64,000 nt of DNA from Chondrilla cf. caribensis (taxonomy: Eukaryota > Porifera > Demospongiae > Chondrillida > Chondrillidae): NCBI GenBank assembly GCA_964020155.1, contig OZ026553.1:4494009-4558008 (forward strand), given 5' to 3'. Shown in pieces: positions 39,736 to 64,000 of this stretch. The notes under the pieces were generated by a model. The model was given only the letters and a program-made list of their open reading frames with translations, had not been told where the DNA came from and made no database searches. Positions within the stretch are counted from its first letter, which is position 1; every line of letters begins with the position of its first letter. Position numbers and translations under genes: made by a program.

Positions 39736-40579
39736 TCACTTCTTGGTAAGTAGCCGTTGGAGATCGGCTTGAAGCTGTGCGTTGATCCTCGCCTGGGACC
39801 CCACCACTGAAGGGCTTGTGCCTGAGGACCCGGGACCACTCTGGTCCCACTTCGACTTCCGTTTCTTGTCTGCAAAGAAAACGGAATCTCAACATAATTC
39901 ATACATACATACATACGTACATACATATATAATTCATACATTCATACAAAAGTATTATACGTACGTATATACATACACACACACACTGTACGTATCTACC
40001 ACGCACTACACACACGTACATACATTAACATCTACAATATTCAATGTGTATATACGTATGTACGTACATTGTATGCATAATATGGGATTAGTGTGTAGTG
40101 TACATACGTAATATCTTCAAGAATACACATACAATGAGAACACTGCAAACATCAACACACACACAACACATAATGGGTACGTATGCAAGGATTCATAATC
40201 GTATGCATATACACACAGTATGTAGCAGGCTAGCACAAACAGATTAAAATCATGTACATACATGTACGTCTGTACGTATATGAACAAACGTACATAATAT
40301 ATGCATAATATAACACACACACACACACAAATGTACGTACATAATATACGTATGTTAGTACATGTGTACAGTGCATAGCATTATACGTGTATGTGTACGT
40401 ATGTACATTCAACCTACGTAGGTACGTACCTGTTGTAGTGAGGACCAGTGGCTGTTGAGGTTTCACCACGGTAACTGACTTTGCTTCCATCTACACGCAG
40501 ACCAGGAGAGAAAGAGTAGTTATTGACATATACGTCTGCACACAACAACACACAAATTACATTTGTACAGAACGTGCAT

Positions 40580-40647
<68 letters not shown>

Positions 40648-43107
40648 CAGACACCTGTGCCTTCTGTTGTTGTAGTTTTTCTCGTTGTTTCTTCTCATAA
40701 TGCTCTCGTTGAGCTTTCGATAGGTTTGTGTAGTAAGACTCCTCCCCCCAGCCATGAGGATCATACACCTCTTGCGGCAAATTAGTACCAAACTCGTCCA
40801 AATCAAAATACTGGATCAGTTTCTCATAAATACTGGACAAAGAAGATTGGAGTAACACAGTGACAAGAAACATGTAACAATAAGGAATAGTGGTATGCTG
40901 CTCCTCCGTAGTGCTGGGAGAATCATACGACAGTACAGGCCTGTTGAACATTCAGTAGGTCCTGTTGTATGTTCATACAAGCAGACGGACTGGGCAATCC
41001 CATTATACAACAAGACAGGACTGTTGAACAACCGGCCAATCTCATTGTACAACCAGACAGGACTGCTGGGAGAACCAGGGGTCATACGACAGTACAGGCC
41101 TGCTAAACACTCATGAGGTCCTGTTGTATGTAAGTATGTACATAGGGAAGGATGACACACTATACAAGTTTGTTAATATTATTATTGATCAATACCCAAA
41201 CATTCTCAATATCTCAGTCAGCACTTTTACTCAGTTGTGTCCAACATAAAATGTATCTCCCAACCCAATAATTGGATTCCACATACGTACGTACCTACAA
41301 CCAGACAGGACTGTTGAACAACCGGCCAATCCCATTGTACAATCAGATAGGACTGTTGAACAACTGGACAATCCCATCATACATACGTACGTCAGGACAG
41401 ATCTGTTATACGTACAATCAGGCAATCCCATTGTACAACCGGACTACTCTGCCATACTATTATTATTGATCAATACCCAAACATTCTCAATATCTCAGTC
41501 AGCACTTTTACTCAATTGCGTCCAACATACGTACGTAAAATGTAATAATTGGACTCCATATACGTACCTACAAGCAGACGGACTGGCCAATCCCATCATA
41601 CAACCAGACAGGACTGTTGAACAACCGGCCAATCCCGTTGTACAATCAGATAGGACTGTTGAGCAACCGGCCAATCCCATCATACATACGTCAGGACATA
41701 TCTGTTATACGTACAATCAGGATGTCCCATTGTACAGCCGGACTACTCTGCCATACCTTGGGTTCCTAAAATCCTTTCTCTGCTGTATGTTGTCATTGAG
41801 GCTCTTCCCTGTTATTCTCTTTATTTCCAACTTCTTCACTACAGCTTCTTGCTCCTCAGGTGTGCACTTCTCCTCCGGTGGCGGAGGAAGGGACACAGTG
41901 CGAGGTTTCCTGGGCACCTTCGGCCTCTCAACACGTTCCTCCTCCATGTCTTCCTCAACAGCAATCTGTAGAAGGATGGGTGGGAGAACAGGTAGTGTCA
42001 AAGTGTCCTTTGGAAGGAGGTGCTTACGTATGTAGGATGTTCTGTATAGTGTCCTTTGTAGGGAGGTGATTATCTAGGATGTTCTGTATTGTCCTTTGTA
42101 GGGAGGTGATTACATAGGATTTTCTGCATAGTGTCCTTTGTAGGGAGGTGATTATCTACGACGTTCTGTATAGTGTCCTTTATAGGGAGGTGCTTATGGA
42201 GGATGTTCTGTATAGTGTCCTTTGTAGGGAGGTGACTCACTATAATGTTCTGTATTCAGTGTGTCTATCAACCAACAGTGCACGCTATACAGGGGTACGT
42301 CAACCTGCTTGGCTAAGCAACAACATACCCTGTACAAATGGGATAGCCTCACATTTTCTTTATCCTCTTCTACTCGTAATTCTGTAACTTCCATTTCTTC
42401 TGGATCCTCCCTTGTGCTGATATCAGGGGCATCCTCGTCTTGTTCATGGTCATAGTCGACCAGCGAGGTGATGGGTGCTGAGTGCACAACCGGCTTCTTC
42501 ACCTGAACGTCGTACACCTCTTCATTTCGCGCCTTGGTGGGTGGTATGCCAAGTCCAGACGACACTACACGGATAAGAATCGATAAGTGCATACGTAGGA
42601 CATTACATTATACAAGCATGGACACGCATCTAGTTTAGAGTGTCTATGATACAAGCAATGTGTGAGTAGGGTGCATAGATAGATAGATACATTTTAATTT
42701 TAAACAGGAAATGCCCCTTCAGGAATCGTCCTGGTCTTCCAGGGGGTCCTGCAAAGGTAACAATTTTACAGAATTTACACAGTAATGACTAAAGGGAAAT
42801 ACATTGTCGTTCATACGCCACAACCACGTCCTGTATGGAGATAGTATGCTATGTAAATGATCCTCGGCTTGCGACACATTGATATCGATAAAATCTCGTA
42901 AATGATCGTGAACACACTAAAGAATGATCAAGTTCACCCTCAATCTTCTCTAACTGGACAAGGAGACCACATATTGAATCCGTGAATAAGCCTTTTCAGA
43001 GCTGACGCACAGGCGTACTTACCCACTCCGGGAGGCATCTTGTCCACTGGTGTTGGGACTGTATCGTCATCTTCCGATTCGGAGTCGTGATAGTGGACGA
43101 GAGACAT
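39736..43107 (-). CDS. SAP30BP: SAP30-binding protein (HCNGP family)
   Basis: Six exons: 43107..43023, 42564..42353, 41965..41757, 40832..40655, 40490..40430 and 39869..39736, in phase, 292 aa (human protein 308). The N-terminus SLVHYHDSESEDDD matches the acidic start of the family. The core across exons 3 and 4, NIQQRKDFRNP then SIYEKLIQYFDLDEFGTN, and YDPHGWGEESYYTNLSKAQ, are diagnostic HCNGP motifs. The C-terminus has the conserved KKRKSKWD. Nuclear protein, known to bind the SAP30 subunit of the Sin3-HDAC complex and, in vertebrates, to act in splicing of a subset of introns. Intron 3 contains minisatellites, and a (CA)n tract lies just past the exon 4 donor. It shares a promoter region with the CREC gene. 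Confidence 0.93.
40579..40648. repeat. (CA)n microsatellite near a splice donor
   Basis: On the coding (minus) strand the intron starts CAG|GTGTCTGTTGTGTGTG and continues as pure TG. Confidence 0.9.
40920..41740. repeat. minisatellite and duplicated block in SAP30BP intron 3
   Basis: Repeats of GACAGGACTGTTGAACAACC + GGCCAATCCCATTGTACAA, arranged in two larger copies that both begin ATTATTATTGATCAATACCC (41175 and 41458). Confidence 0.85.
42010..42255. repeat. minisatellite, about five copies
   Basis: GTTCTGTATAGTGTCCTTTG + TAGGGAGGTGATTA..., roughly 45-50 bp per unit, in SAP30BP intron 2. Confidence 0.85.
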
Positions 43108-43262
43108 TTTGCCTTCAGTGCCCAGTCCCGATTTAAAACCAAATTCATAGTAGGAAACTCAAACTGGGGATAAAACGACGGGCAAAATGGTTTCGAGCAC
43201 AATGGCAAGCAGTAGCAGTTCGACTTTGAGAGAGAATAGCGCTATAGTTCCGAGAGTAGGAA
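43108..43262. promoter_or_regulatory. bidirectional promoter, SAP30BP / CREC gene
   Basis: Only 155 bp separate the divergent start codons at 43107 (minus) and 43263 (plus). No TATA box is clear; a GCGCTATAG and several CGA-containing stretches are present. Both promoters and both 5' untranslated regions must fit here, unless further upstream non-coding exons exist. Confidence 0.65.
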
Positions 43263-46200
43263 ATGGAGAAGAAAGAACAGCAGGGGAGTATTCTTGTTTT
43301 CATCTGCGGCGTACTATTCCTAGGGGCAATTTACTGTCACGCCGAAGAAAATTCTGGACTGAGGAAGTAAGCGAATAAACCGTTGCAGTACTGGACTTTA
43401 AATTGTAACTATATGCCAATCGCCTCTCTTTTATTTAGAGATGACACCCTCAGTGAATCTGTGAGCGTATCTCCTAAAGAGACAGTGCAAGGTATGCCTC
43501 TAGAAGATACTGGAGAAGAAGATGGACTTCGCGAATCACAGACGCCGCAGCAACCAGAAGAGCCCAACCAATCCACCAAAGAAGACGAATTCGGCTCCTC
43601 TCAAGAAGATTCCGATGCCACTGGGGATCAAGCAAGTGATACAAGGAATGAGGAAGAAGAGGATCTAGAAGATTTCCAGTTTCCAATGGATGGACAAGAC
43701 GGAATGGATATGGAATCCTTTTTCGGATCCGAGGAAGCACCCGTGGACGAGAATGAAGTGAAGGAGTGAGTGAGAGTAGTGGTGTTCAGCATGCTGTGTT
43801 TAAGATACGTAGATGTAGGTGGACCTCAATTTTGCACCCACAACCCCTACCCTCGGTGTTACTCTTGTGTATGTGTGTGAAGTGGGGGGAAGGGGAGGGG
43901 GAGTGAGACTAGTGATATAGTGGAACCTGTGTATAGGGATCACTTGTATTCCAAAAAGTGGTTGTTATAAAAAGATGGTCTGTATACACCTACCACCTAT
44001 GGGACCAGTTGTAGTACAGTAGATCCTCACAATTGAGACCACCTATGGGACCAGTTGAAGTACAGTAGAACCTCACAATTGAGACCACCTGTGAGACCAG
44101 TTGAAGTACAGTAGAACCTCACAATTGAGACCACCTATGGGACCAGTTGAGGTACAGTAGAACCTCACAATTGAGACCACCTATGGGACCTGTTGAAGTA
44201 CAGTAGAACCTCACAATTGAGACCACCTGTGAGACCAGTTGAAGTACAGTAGAACCTCACAATTGAGACCACCTTTGGGACCAGTTGAAGTACAGTAGAA
44301 CCTCACAATTGAGACCACCTATGGGACCAGTTGAAGTACAGTAGAACCTCACAATTGAGACCACCTATGGGACCAGTTGAGGTACAGTAGAACCTCACAA
44401 TTGAGACCACCTTTGGGACCAGTTGAAGTACAGTAGAACCTCACAATTGAGACCACCTATGCATGATGGAGACCAGCAAGAGTCCCATATGTGAAGGAGT
44501 CCTATTTATGATCTCACAAGTATATAGAATAACATAATACAGTCCTATTACAGAGATGGTCTTTAATTAGGGTTCTACTTATTATGTCATACACTGGAAC
44601 CTCTCTATTAAGGACACTTTGGGACCTTGATTTTAGTCCTTAATACAGAGGTTTCCTCAATTCAGAGGTCATTTAATACACTACAGTATTACACTGGGAC
44701 ACAGAATAGTGTCCTTATTACAGAGGTTTCCACATTTCAGAGGTTTGTAGTATTGTATACAGTACATATTGTCTTCTAATTTTTGTTGCAGCATATAATT
44801 TGGTCCATGCATTGTGAATGTATCAGACAATTGTTGAATAGGTAACTTTTCCTGGTGGTCAGTTCCACTCCACGACCACAATCCTGTTCAGAGGAAATCC
44901 TTCCATGATAGAGGAAGGAGATGGTAGGCGGGAAGGAAAACAGTGATACAGTGGTTTACCTGATCCTTTTCACACAGCTCTGTGTGTAGATTGAAGGGTC
45001 GACCCTCGTATGAGGAAGTGTGCATTGTGTTGATTGTACCTCTCTGAGCATGAACCCAGTATTCCTGACCTCTGGGATGGCAGGATGCTGTTCACCACTA
45101 TCTCATCCCTATCCCAGCATGCATGCAGACTTGTAACTGATGAGTGTGTTTTCACTGAAATTTCCACAATATATTACCGTATAGCGGGAAATTTTCACGG
45201 GACAAAATTTTCGCGGAATTCGCAAAAATTTTATCCGTGAATTTTCATTTTTGGAGCCATCCACGAAAATTTCCCACTATACGGTATGTACTAACTGTCT
45301 TGACTTCCCATAGCTACATACATGTGTATGGGCCTCTACGATGTATATAACACAGAGTTTAGTTTCATGATAGATATTGTGTATATGTGTGGTACATTCT
45401 TATGCATATCAGGTAGACTCTATCTCTATACAGTAGACCCCACTTAATGGCAACCTCTGTGATGATGTGACCTCACTAACAGGACTGCTACTTTCCAGTC
45501 AGGGGAATTTCTGTAATGTATCACTTTCTACACTTTCAACATCGGGATTAGGACCACCCCAATATTGAGACCTCTTTGACTGGTCCCATAGGTGATCTCA
45601 ATTGTGAGGTTCTACTGTACTTAAAATGGTCCAATAGGTGGTCTCGATTGTGAGGTTCTACTGTACTTCAAATGGTCCAATAGGTGGTCTCAATAGTGAG
45701 GTTCTACTGTACTTCAACCGGTCCCATAGGTGGTCTCAGTTGTGAGGTTCTACTGTACTTCAACCGGTCCCATAAGTGGTCTCAGTTGTGAGGTTCTACT
45801 GTACTTCAACTGGTCCCAAAGGTGGTCTCAGTTGTGAGGTTCTACTGTACTTCAACCGGTCCCATAAGTGGTCTCAATAGTGAGGTTCTACTGTACTTCA
45901 ACTGGTCCCACAGGTGGTCTCAATAGTGAGGTTCTACTGTACTTCAACCGGTCCCACAGGTGGTCTCAATAGTGAGGTTCTACTGTACTTCAACCGGTCC
46001 CACAGGTGGTCTCAATAGTGAGGTTCTACTGTACTTCAACCGGTCCCATAGGTGGTCACTGTATATTATGTGTCCTGTTCACTCTATTGGTTGCTGTATA
46101 TGCCATGTAGGAAAGGAGCCAGAATGCCTGAAGACTCCCACATATGATCTCCTAAACTAACACAACCCAATCTTAGCTAATCTGTCCCAACCTAAACTTA

Positions 46201-46622
46201 CCAATCTCATTTTACCTTATCTATATATACTGTGTACATATGTACTCCATGGTAAACCAGGTCTGCATACCTATAATGTTACGTCAACTTCACCTGTCTG
46301 TGCATGTATGCATGTAGGTTCATGTTGTCTGCTGACTTGGATGAGAACGGGGTGCTCTCGCAAGTGGAAGTGCTGGAATGGGTGAAGAGAAGCAAGGAGA
46401 AGGCCTTGGTCAACGATCTACAGGCAAAGTGGATCAGTTATGATGCCAACAAGGATGGCAAGATATCCTGGGGAGAGTTCAAGAAAACGACTTTTGCGAG
46501 TGAGTCTAGTATCGGGTCTCTTATTGGGTGTCCTGTGTTCCCTGGGTCACTCTACTGTATGCACAGCTCATGTTGTTAACAGTTTAGAGTGTGTGTGTGT
46601 GCGTGTGTGTGTGTGTGTGTGT

Positions 46623-46662
<40 letters not shown>

Positions 46663-48108
46663 TGTGCATGTGTGTACTGTACTGTTGTTCTTTGCTGCAT
46701 GTGTATATGTAATGATCACTTTCCATATTTTGACACTACCTACTGTACGTACATATGTTCTTCATACTGTACATACATACTGTATACATACGTACATTGT
46801 GTATGTACTGTATATATGTATATTATTGTATGTTAAATATATATATTTGTTGTACAGTTTGATCTCCTGTATTTTCCTTTTCTTTTCCTTTTTCTTCTTA
46901 TTTCTCTCATTTATATGTGTATGATATTATATATACATATATGCTGTACTAAATGGTACGTATGCGACCATCCATTATAGTGGCCAATATTGGTGGAGAC
47001 AGTGAAATTAATATCAATATGCAGAACCAGTTCTTAGCCCAGGAGTCAAGGAGGTTTGAGACGGCTGATGCTGACCACAACGAGACCTTGGACTTGGAGG
47101 AGTTCAGGGCAGCCATGTTCCCCCACCTCTATGACCACATGATAGACTACATGGTGCAGGTGTGTGTGTGTGTGTGTGTGTGGGTGTGGGTGTGTGTGTG
47201 TGGGTGTGGGTGTGGGTGTGTGTGTGTGTGTGGGTGTGTGTGTGTGTGTGTGGGTGTGGGTGTGGGTGTGGGTGTGTGTGTGTGTGTGGGTGTGTGGGTG
47301 TGGGTGTGTGTGTGGGTGTGGGTGTGGGTGTGTGTGTGTGTGGGTGTGTGTGTGTGGGTGTGGGTGTGGGTGTGGGTGTGTGGGTGTGTGGGTGTGGGTG
47401 TGGGTGTGTGGGTGTGTGGGTGTGGGTGTGGGTGGGTGTGGGTGTGGGTGTACTTGTATTATGTATATATGTATGTATGTATGCATGTACATACATACAT
47501 CTTGTAATACAGTATCTGGTATATTGTATACATTGTATTGCACCCGTACGTATGCTCAATTTGCAGGAAATGCTCATAGATTTTGATAAGAACTCTGATG
47601 ACATGGTATCACTTGAGGAGTATGTTGGTAAGTGTGAGGAGTGTGTGTGTGTGTGAGTGAGGAATGTGCATGTGGGAGATGTTTATAGGAATGTGCTGTG
47701 GGTGTATGTGCATGTGTGTTATTGGTGAGGGAGTGGATGTGGATGTGTGCAAGTAGGGGAGGTGTACAAGGGTATGTGAGTACATATGTGTGTGAATTGT
47801 GTGATGTACGTACAGTATATAGGTACTGTATGTATATAGAACAGTAGATACATAGCTCTAACAAATGATGTGAGATTAGTGATTACAGGAGCAGATGTAC
47901 TGTCATATTCCTGAATGGCATGAAGGTTTAGATATTTGCTTTGTCCCCTGCAGCTATCATTGGTGAGTACTTAGGGTCTCAAGAACCAGCTGTGATGGAA
48001 GAAATGACGAACCAGTTGAAAGCTGTTTTCAAGGATCAGGACAGTGATGGAGATGGATATTTGACTAGGGTGTGTGTGTGTGTGGTGTGTGTGTGTGTGT
48101 GGTGTGGT

Positions 48109-48197
<89 letters not shown>

Positions 48198-48332
48198 CAG
48201 CTCACTTGTTATGGAGAGATATATTCCTCCTGTCCTTCCAGGAAGAACTGAGAGCTGTAGCTGTGTCTACTGATGAGCTTGTACCTGAAAAAGAAACTGA
48301 ACACCTCATGACTGACAGCGATGTTGACCAGG

Positions 48333-48422
<90 letters not shown>

Positions 48423-48429
48423 ACGTGTG

Positions 48430-48495
<66 letters not shown>

Positions 48496-48789
48496 ATTTG
48501 TGTGAACATGACTACATACACATGTACACCACACTACAGTATTAGACATGCACATACACACATCATATTATATACACCACATTTGTCATATCATACTATT
48601 GTCCCCTTTCAGAATGGAGAACTCGATCATGAAGAAATGATGAAGAAGTTCAACTTGTTCAAGACAACTCTTGATAAGATGAGGTCTGCTCTATCAGAAG
48701 ACAATGGAGCTGATCAGTATGAGAAGGAAGAAGAAGAAGAAACAGACAAGGAACCTTCTGGAGAGGATGACCTCCATGATGAACTTTGA
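43263..48789 (+). CDS. CREC-family EF-hand ER protein (reticulocalbin/calumenin-like)
   Basis: Eight exons: 43263..43366, 43439..43765, 46318..46499, 46981..47159, 47567..47627, 47954..48069, 48242..48331 and 48613..48789, phases consistent, 411 aa. Signal peptide MEKKEQQGSILVFICGVLFLGAIYC, then a long acidic Ser/Glu-rich region (exon 2) not usual in reticulocalbins. Six EF-hand loops follow: DLDENGVLSQVE, DANKDGKISWGE, DADHNETLDLEE, DKNSDDMVSLEE, DQDSDGDGYLTREE (one residue shifted) and DSDVDQNGELDHEE. The C-terminus DDLHDEL carries an HDEL ER-retrieval signal. Expected to bind calcium in the ER lumen and help secretory protein folding. Loops 3 and 4 lack the Gly at position 6. Three introns start directly with TG repeats. 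Confidence 0.9.
43992..44460 (+). repeat. 46-bp minisatellite array, forward
   Basis: About ten tandem copies of a 46-bp unit containing TACAGTAGAACCTCACAATT + GAGACCACC, in CREC intron 2. The unit begins with a sequence like the terminal repeat of pogo/Tigger MITEs. Confidence 0.93.
44590..44745. repeat. MITE-like repeats with CACTGGAACCTCTCTATTA
   Basis: ATACACTGGAACCTCTCTAT and inverted or direct variants (TACAGAGGTTTCC, twice) suggest degraded MITE DNA of the same type. Confidence 0.45.
45175..45286. mobile_element. 112-bp MITE
   Basis: Terminal inverted repeats TACCGTATAGCGGGAAATTT and, on the other strand, TACCGTATAGTGGGAAATTT, with TA at each end. The interior is AT-rich (AAAATTTTCGCGGAATTCGC). 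No coding capacity. Confidence 0.85.
45581..46057 (-). repeat. 46-bp minisatellite array, reverse
   Basis: About ten copies of the reverse complement of the unit at 43992-44460 (GGTGGTCTCAATTGTGAGG + TTCTACTGTACTTCAAC). With the forward array it forms an inverted pair 1.1 kb apart in the same intron. Confidence 0.93.
46585..46670. repeat. (TG)n microsatellite
   Basis: TG repeat about 90 bp into the CREC intron after exon 3. Confidence 0.9.
47160..47452. repeat. (TGTGGG)n/(TG)n repeat starting at a splice donor
   Basis: The CREC intron after exon 4 starts CAG|GTGTGTGTG and continues for about 290 bp as TG with GGGTGTGGGTG interruptions. Confidence 0.95.
48070..48196. repeat. (TG)n microsatellite starting at a splice donor
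   Basis: AGG|GTGTGTG..., so the 5' splice site after exon 6 is the first repeat unit. The repeat fills most of a 172-bp intron. Confidence 0.95.
48332..48495. repeat. (TG)n microsatellite starting at a splice donor
   Basis: CAG|GTTGTGTGTG..., immediately after CREC exon 7. Confidence 0.95.
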
Positions 48790-49051
48790 CACTTAGGGTT
48801 CATTTGTACTTTTCAAGTGTGCATGTTGTGTGTACACTCTATTATAGTCTGTTCACCAAAGGTGGTGTGGAACAGTGTGACACTGTGTTCATCTTTGAAT
48901 ACTGAATTACAAGTTTTGTTGCTCACGTAATTTACCGAGATCGTTATGACGTCATCGTCCTCGTTAAGTGGCCGTGGTCGCGTTCTTCTCAGTTGATGTG
49001 GCCGTCTTCAGAGGAAGAAACGATAAGTGATCCCTCGAAATTGTATATATA

Positions 49052-62193
<13,142 letters not shown>

Positions 62194-62436
62194 GTGGGAA
62201 GTTTATTCATTGCTTTTTCTTAGTTATATGTTCTAAACAGTTAACATCAAGTGTATTTGGCAGTATTTAATATACATTTGTACAAATGTATACCACAGTG
62301 CTTATGTGAGCTTGAGTGTCCTGGTTTTTAGGTACAGTATATGAAATGAAAATGGTTGTTGGGTTTAATGTTGAAATGATGTTTTTATGCGAATTCTTTA
62401 GACAGTATATGATTAAAAGACCCTGTAGTTTGTGTG

Positions 62437-62439
<3 letters not shown>

Positions 62440-62505
<66 letters not shown>
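62440..62505. repeat. (TG)n microsatellite
   Basis: TG repeat into which the hAT element end is inserted. Confidence 0.9.
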
Positions 62506-62507
<2 letters not shown>

Positions 62508-62945
62508 CGCTGGGCGGTATACCGAATATACGTATAGTAATACCGCGGTATTATTTGTGCACGGTTCTGATACCGGCTGACTTCTTTCTATACCGAGATA
62601 TTGTGATATCACGGTATTCTCTAAGGTTTGACCGGTATTTTAAGTAATATATTCCTGAGATATCAAATTTCGCCCTGAAATAATGTGTTCTGAATAATTC
62701 AAAACTATCGCTGTGACAGCCATGATTACGAGCATGAAAAATGTGCATGTGCAGAGTAATACCTTGTTAGACAGAATGAGAGAATGTTGTCAAAATGGCG
62801 ATGTCGTTGGCTGCACGTTTTGATCAGCAAGCGGGTGATATGGATGATTCAAGCAATGAATTTTATCTCGTCAATAAAAAGAGTAATAAATTTGATATTT
62901 GGAAGTACTTTGCGCTCCGAGTTAATGAGGATGACAAAGTAGTGG
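62506..62945 (+). mobile_element. hAT transposon, 5' end with BED-finger ORF
   Basis: TAGCGCTGGGCGGTATACCG at 62506 looks like a hAT terminal repeat, followed by subterminal CGGTAT/ATACCG repeats. An ATG at 62795 opens AMSLAARFDQQAGDMDDSSN..., then NKFDIWKYFALRVNEDDKVV. This is the start of a BED zinc finger (aromatic SxVWxYF-like motif), the usual N-terminus of hAT transposases. The frame is broken near 62945 by the AT-rich tail of the non-LTR element, before the zinc-binding cysteines appear. The rest of the transposase and the other end are not in the window. Confidence 0.6.
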
Positions 62946-64000
62946 ATTATTTATTTATTTATTTATTTATTTATGTTTATTTTTTACAATAAAATTAAAT
63001 AAATATTAATATTAATAATACATTATATATAATATACATGATATTAAGCCTATATACACATATCTTACAATTAAAAAAAATTAAATATAATAATAATAAT
63101 TACAATAATATCACACACATGGAGAGTGAGGGCGGTGGCTGGGGTTTACATGGTGTGGTCCATGGTGCCAGCAAAGGAGATGGCGTTCCCTCTTTGTATG
63201 GCCACTGAGAGTCTCTGGAAGAGGTACTCTGTGGACCTGAACTCCCCAGTGGTATGGAAGATTCGATGACCCAGATCTTTGACGAATCTCAAGGTCTCCG
63301 GTCCCATGGCTCCTGTAGTCTCCACAGCTACTGGCTGGAAGAAATAGCGGGAACCCAGGCAGCTGTACTTGGCCTGTTTTTCACATTCAGCTCTCTCTGC
63401 CACTGCCCCAGATCGTCCAGTGGCAGTGTCTATATAGGAGGTACTAAGGGGGTGTCTACATGTAACAACCCACACTAAGGGCTTCCCTGTTTTCCATGGA
63501 ATAAGGGTTGCTCCATCTGGGCGTTTGCCGTCGTCCCTAGTCATTCCCGTAGGTTCCAGCCGTGATGGGATGTTGGCCGATGTCATGGCTCTATGTATGA
63601 TCTTGTTTAATTCTGCATGGCGGTGGTGGCGTCCTCTACTGTGTCGGCAGCTAAGGCCATGTAGTCCCCTGCGATTTACCTCTGTTCCACAGTTGCAGCA
63701 TTCATGGGGTTCACAGAGGTTTAGACCCAGTCTCAGGCCTACTGCAATGCAGATCGTCTCATCCTCCAAGCACAAACCAAGGGAGGGGACAGGAAGTGCA
63801 TTGAGCCATGCCCCCGACTCTGGGTTGGTTGTGGACAGTAGACGAGCACGGGAGAGACTGTCGGATGCTTTCTCGAGGAGAGATTCCATGCTGACAGCTA
63901 TTCTTTGTGCATCCCATAATCTCTGTTGGTAGGAGAGCAGCGTAGGAGGTGGTGTAGTTCCATGTCCTTCGCGCCAGAGGATCATGGCGGCCTCGATCTC
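62945..64000 (-). mobile_element. RLE-type non-LTR retrotransposon, 3' part
   Basis: Minus-strand element running in from the right edge. It includes the 3' end of its ORF, an AT-rich 3' untranslated part (63145-62980), and a terminal (TAAA)n tail (62975-62945, read on the minus strand). Such simple 3' tails are usual for target-primed retrotransposons. The insertion splits the hAT ORF, so it is younger than the hAT copy. Confidence 0.72.
63146..64000 (-). CDS. retrotransposon ORF C-terminus: zinc knuckle and restriction-like endonuclease, partial
   Basis: Open from the right edge to TAA at 63148..63146 (at least 279 residues from the first Met, 63985). A zinc-knuckle-like CNCG...GLHGLSCRHS lies upstream of RHAELNKIIHRA. 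Then EPTGMTRDDGKRPDGATLIP and WKTGKPLVWVV follow, matching the restriction-like endonuclease after the reverse transcriptase in R2-like and related non-LTR elements. C-terminal FFQPVAVETTGAMGP and FQRLSVAIQRGNAISFAGTM are typical of that group. The second catalytic Asp expected in WDVT is Val here, so this copy is probably inactive. The reverse transcriptase would lie beyond the window. Confidence 0.72.
   Translation of the reverse strand, partial: EIEAAMILWREGHGTTPPPTLLSYQQRLWDAQRIAVSMESLLEKASDSLSRARLLSTTNPESGAWLNALPVPSLGLCLEDETICIAVGLRLGLNLCEPHECCNCGTEVNRRGLHGLSCRHSRGRHHRHAELNKIIHRAMTSANIPSRLEPTGMTRDDGKRPDGATLIPWKTGKPLVWVVTCRHPLSTSYIDTATGRSGAVAERAECEKQAKYSCLGSRYFFQPVAVETTGAMGPETLRFVKDLGHRIFHTTGEFRSTEYLFQRLSVAIQRGNAISFAGTMDHTM

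Overview
This is animal (metazoan) nuclear DNA: AT-rich, with genes split by GT-AG introns, heavy (CA/TG)n microsatellite load, a satellite array and nested DNA and non-LTR transposons. An invertebrate is likely, and a sponge is my best guess because of the many death-fold genes, the small secreted cysteine-rich peptides and the style of retroelement. That guess is inference. All splice sites were read by eye; I accepted a gene model only when exon phases, donor/acceptor motifs and protein family agreed.

Layout. 1-9 kb: segmental duplications carrying three tandem minus-strand genes for small secreted six-cysteine peptides, plus a duplicated 3' exon of the next gene. 8.5-18.7 kb: two tandem minus-strand paralogues of APH-fold phosphotransferases resembling the kinase domain of ACAD10/ACAD11. 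The upstream one (14.8-18.7 kb) has Ser in place of the catalytic Asp. 19.2-26.6 kb: a repeat block with about 20 copies of a 188-bp satellite, each carrying a telomere-like dimer, inside an array of a roughly 360-bp repeat. 28.4-30.7 kb: a plus-strand gene for a protein with two death domains. 31.0-38.2 kb: a plus-strand gene of unknown function (406 aa). 39.7-43.1 kb: SAP30BP (minus). It is divergently paired, 155 bp ATG to ATG, with a CREC-family EF-hand ER protein ending in HDEL (43.3-48.8 kb, plus). 49.0-62.2 kb: a plus-strand gene with two 5' exons followed by 16 tandem copies of one phase 1-1 exon encoding a 65-71 residue helical, CARD-like repeat. 62.5-64 kb: the 5' end of a hAT transposon broken by the 3' end of an RLE-type non-LTR retrotransposon that runs off the window.

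The most unusual features are the death-fold exon array, the catalytically altered kinase paralogue, the satellite and its dispersed relatives, a hammerhead-ribozyme-like motif in a transposon-like stretch, and microsatellites that begin or end exactly at splice sites in several unrelated genes. The death-domain gene and the death-fold array suggest innate immune or cell-death signalling. The remaining genes look like housekeeping (SAP30BP, CREC) or metabolic (APH) genes.
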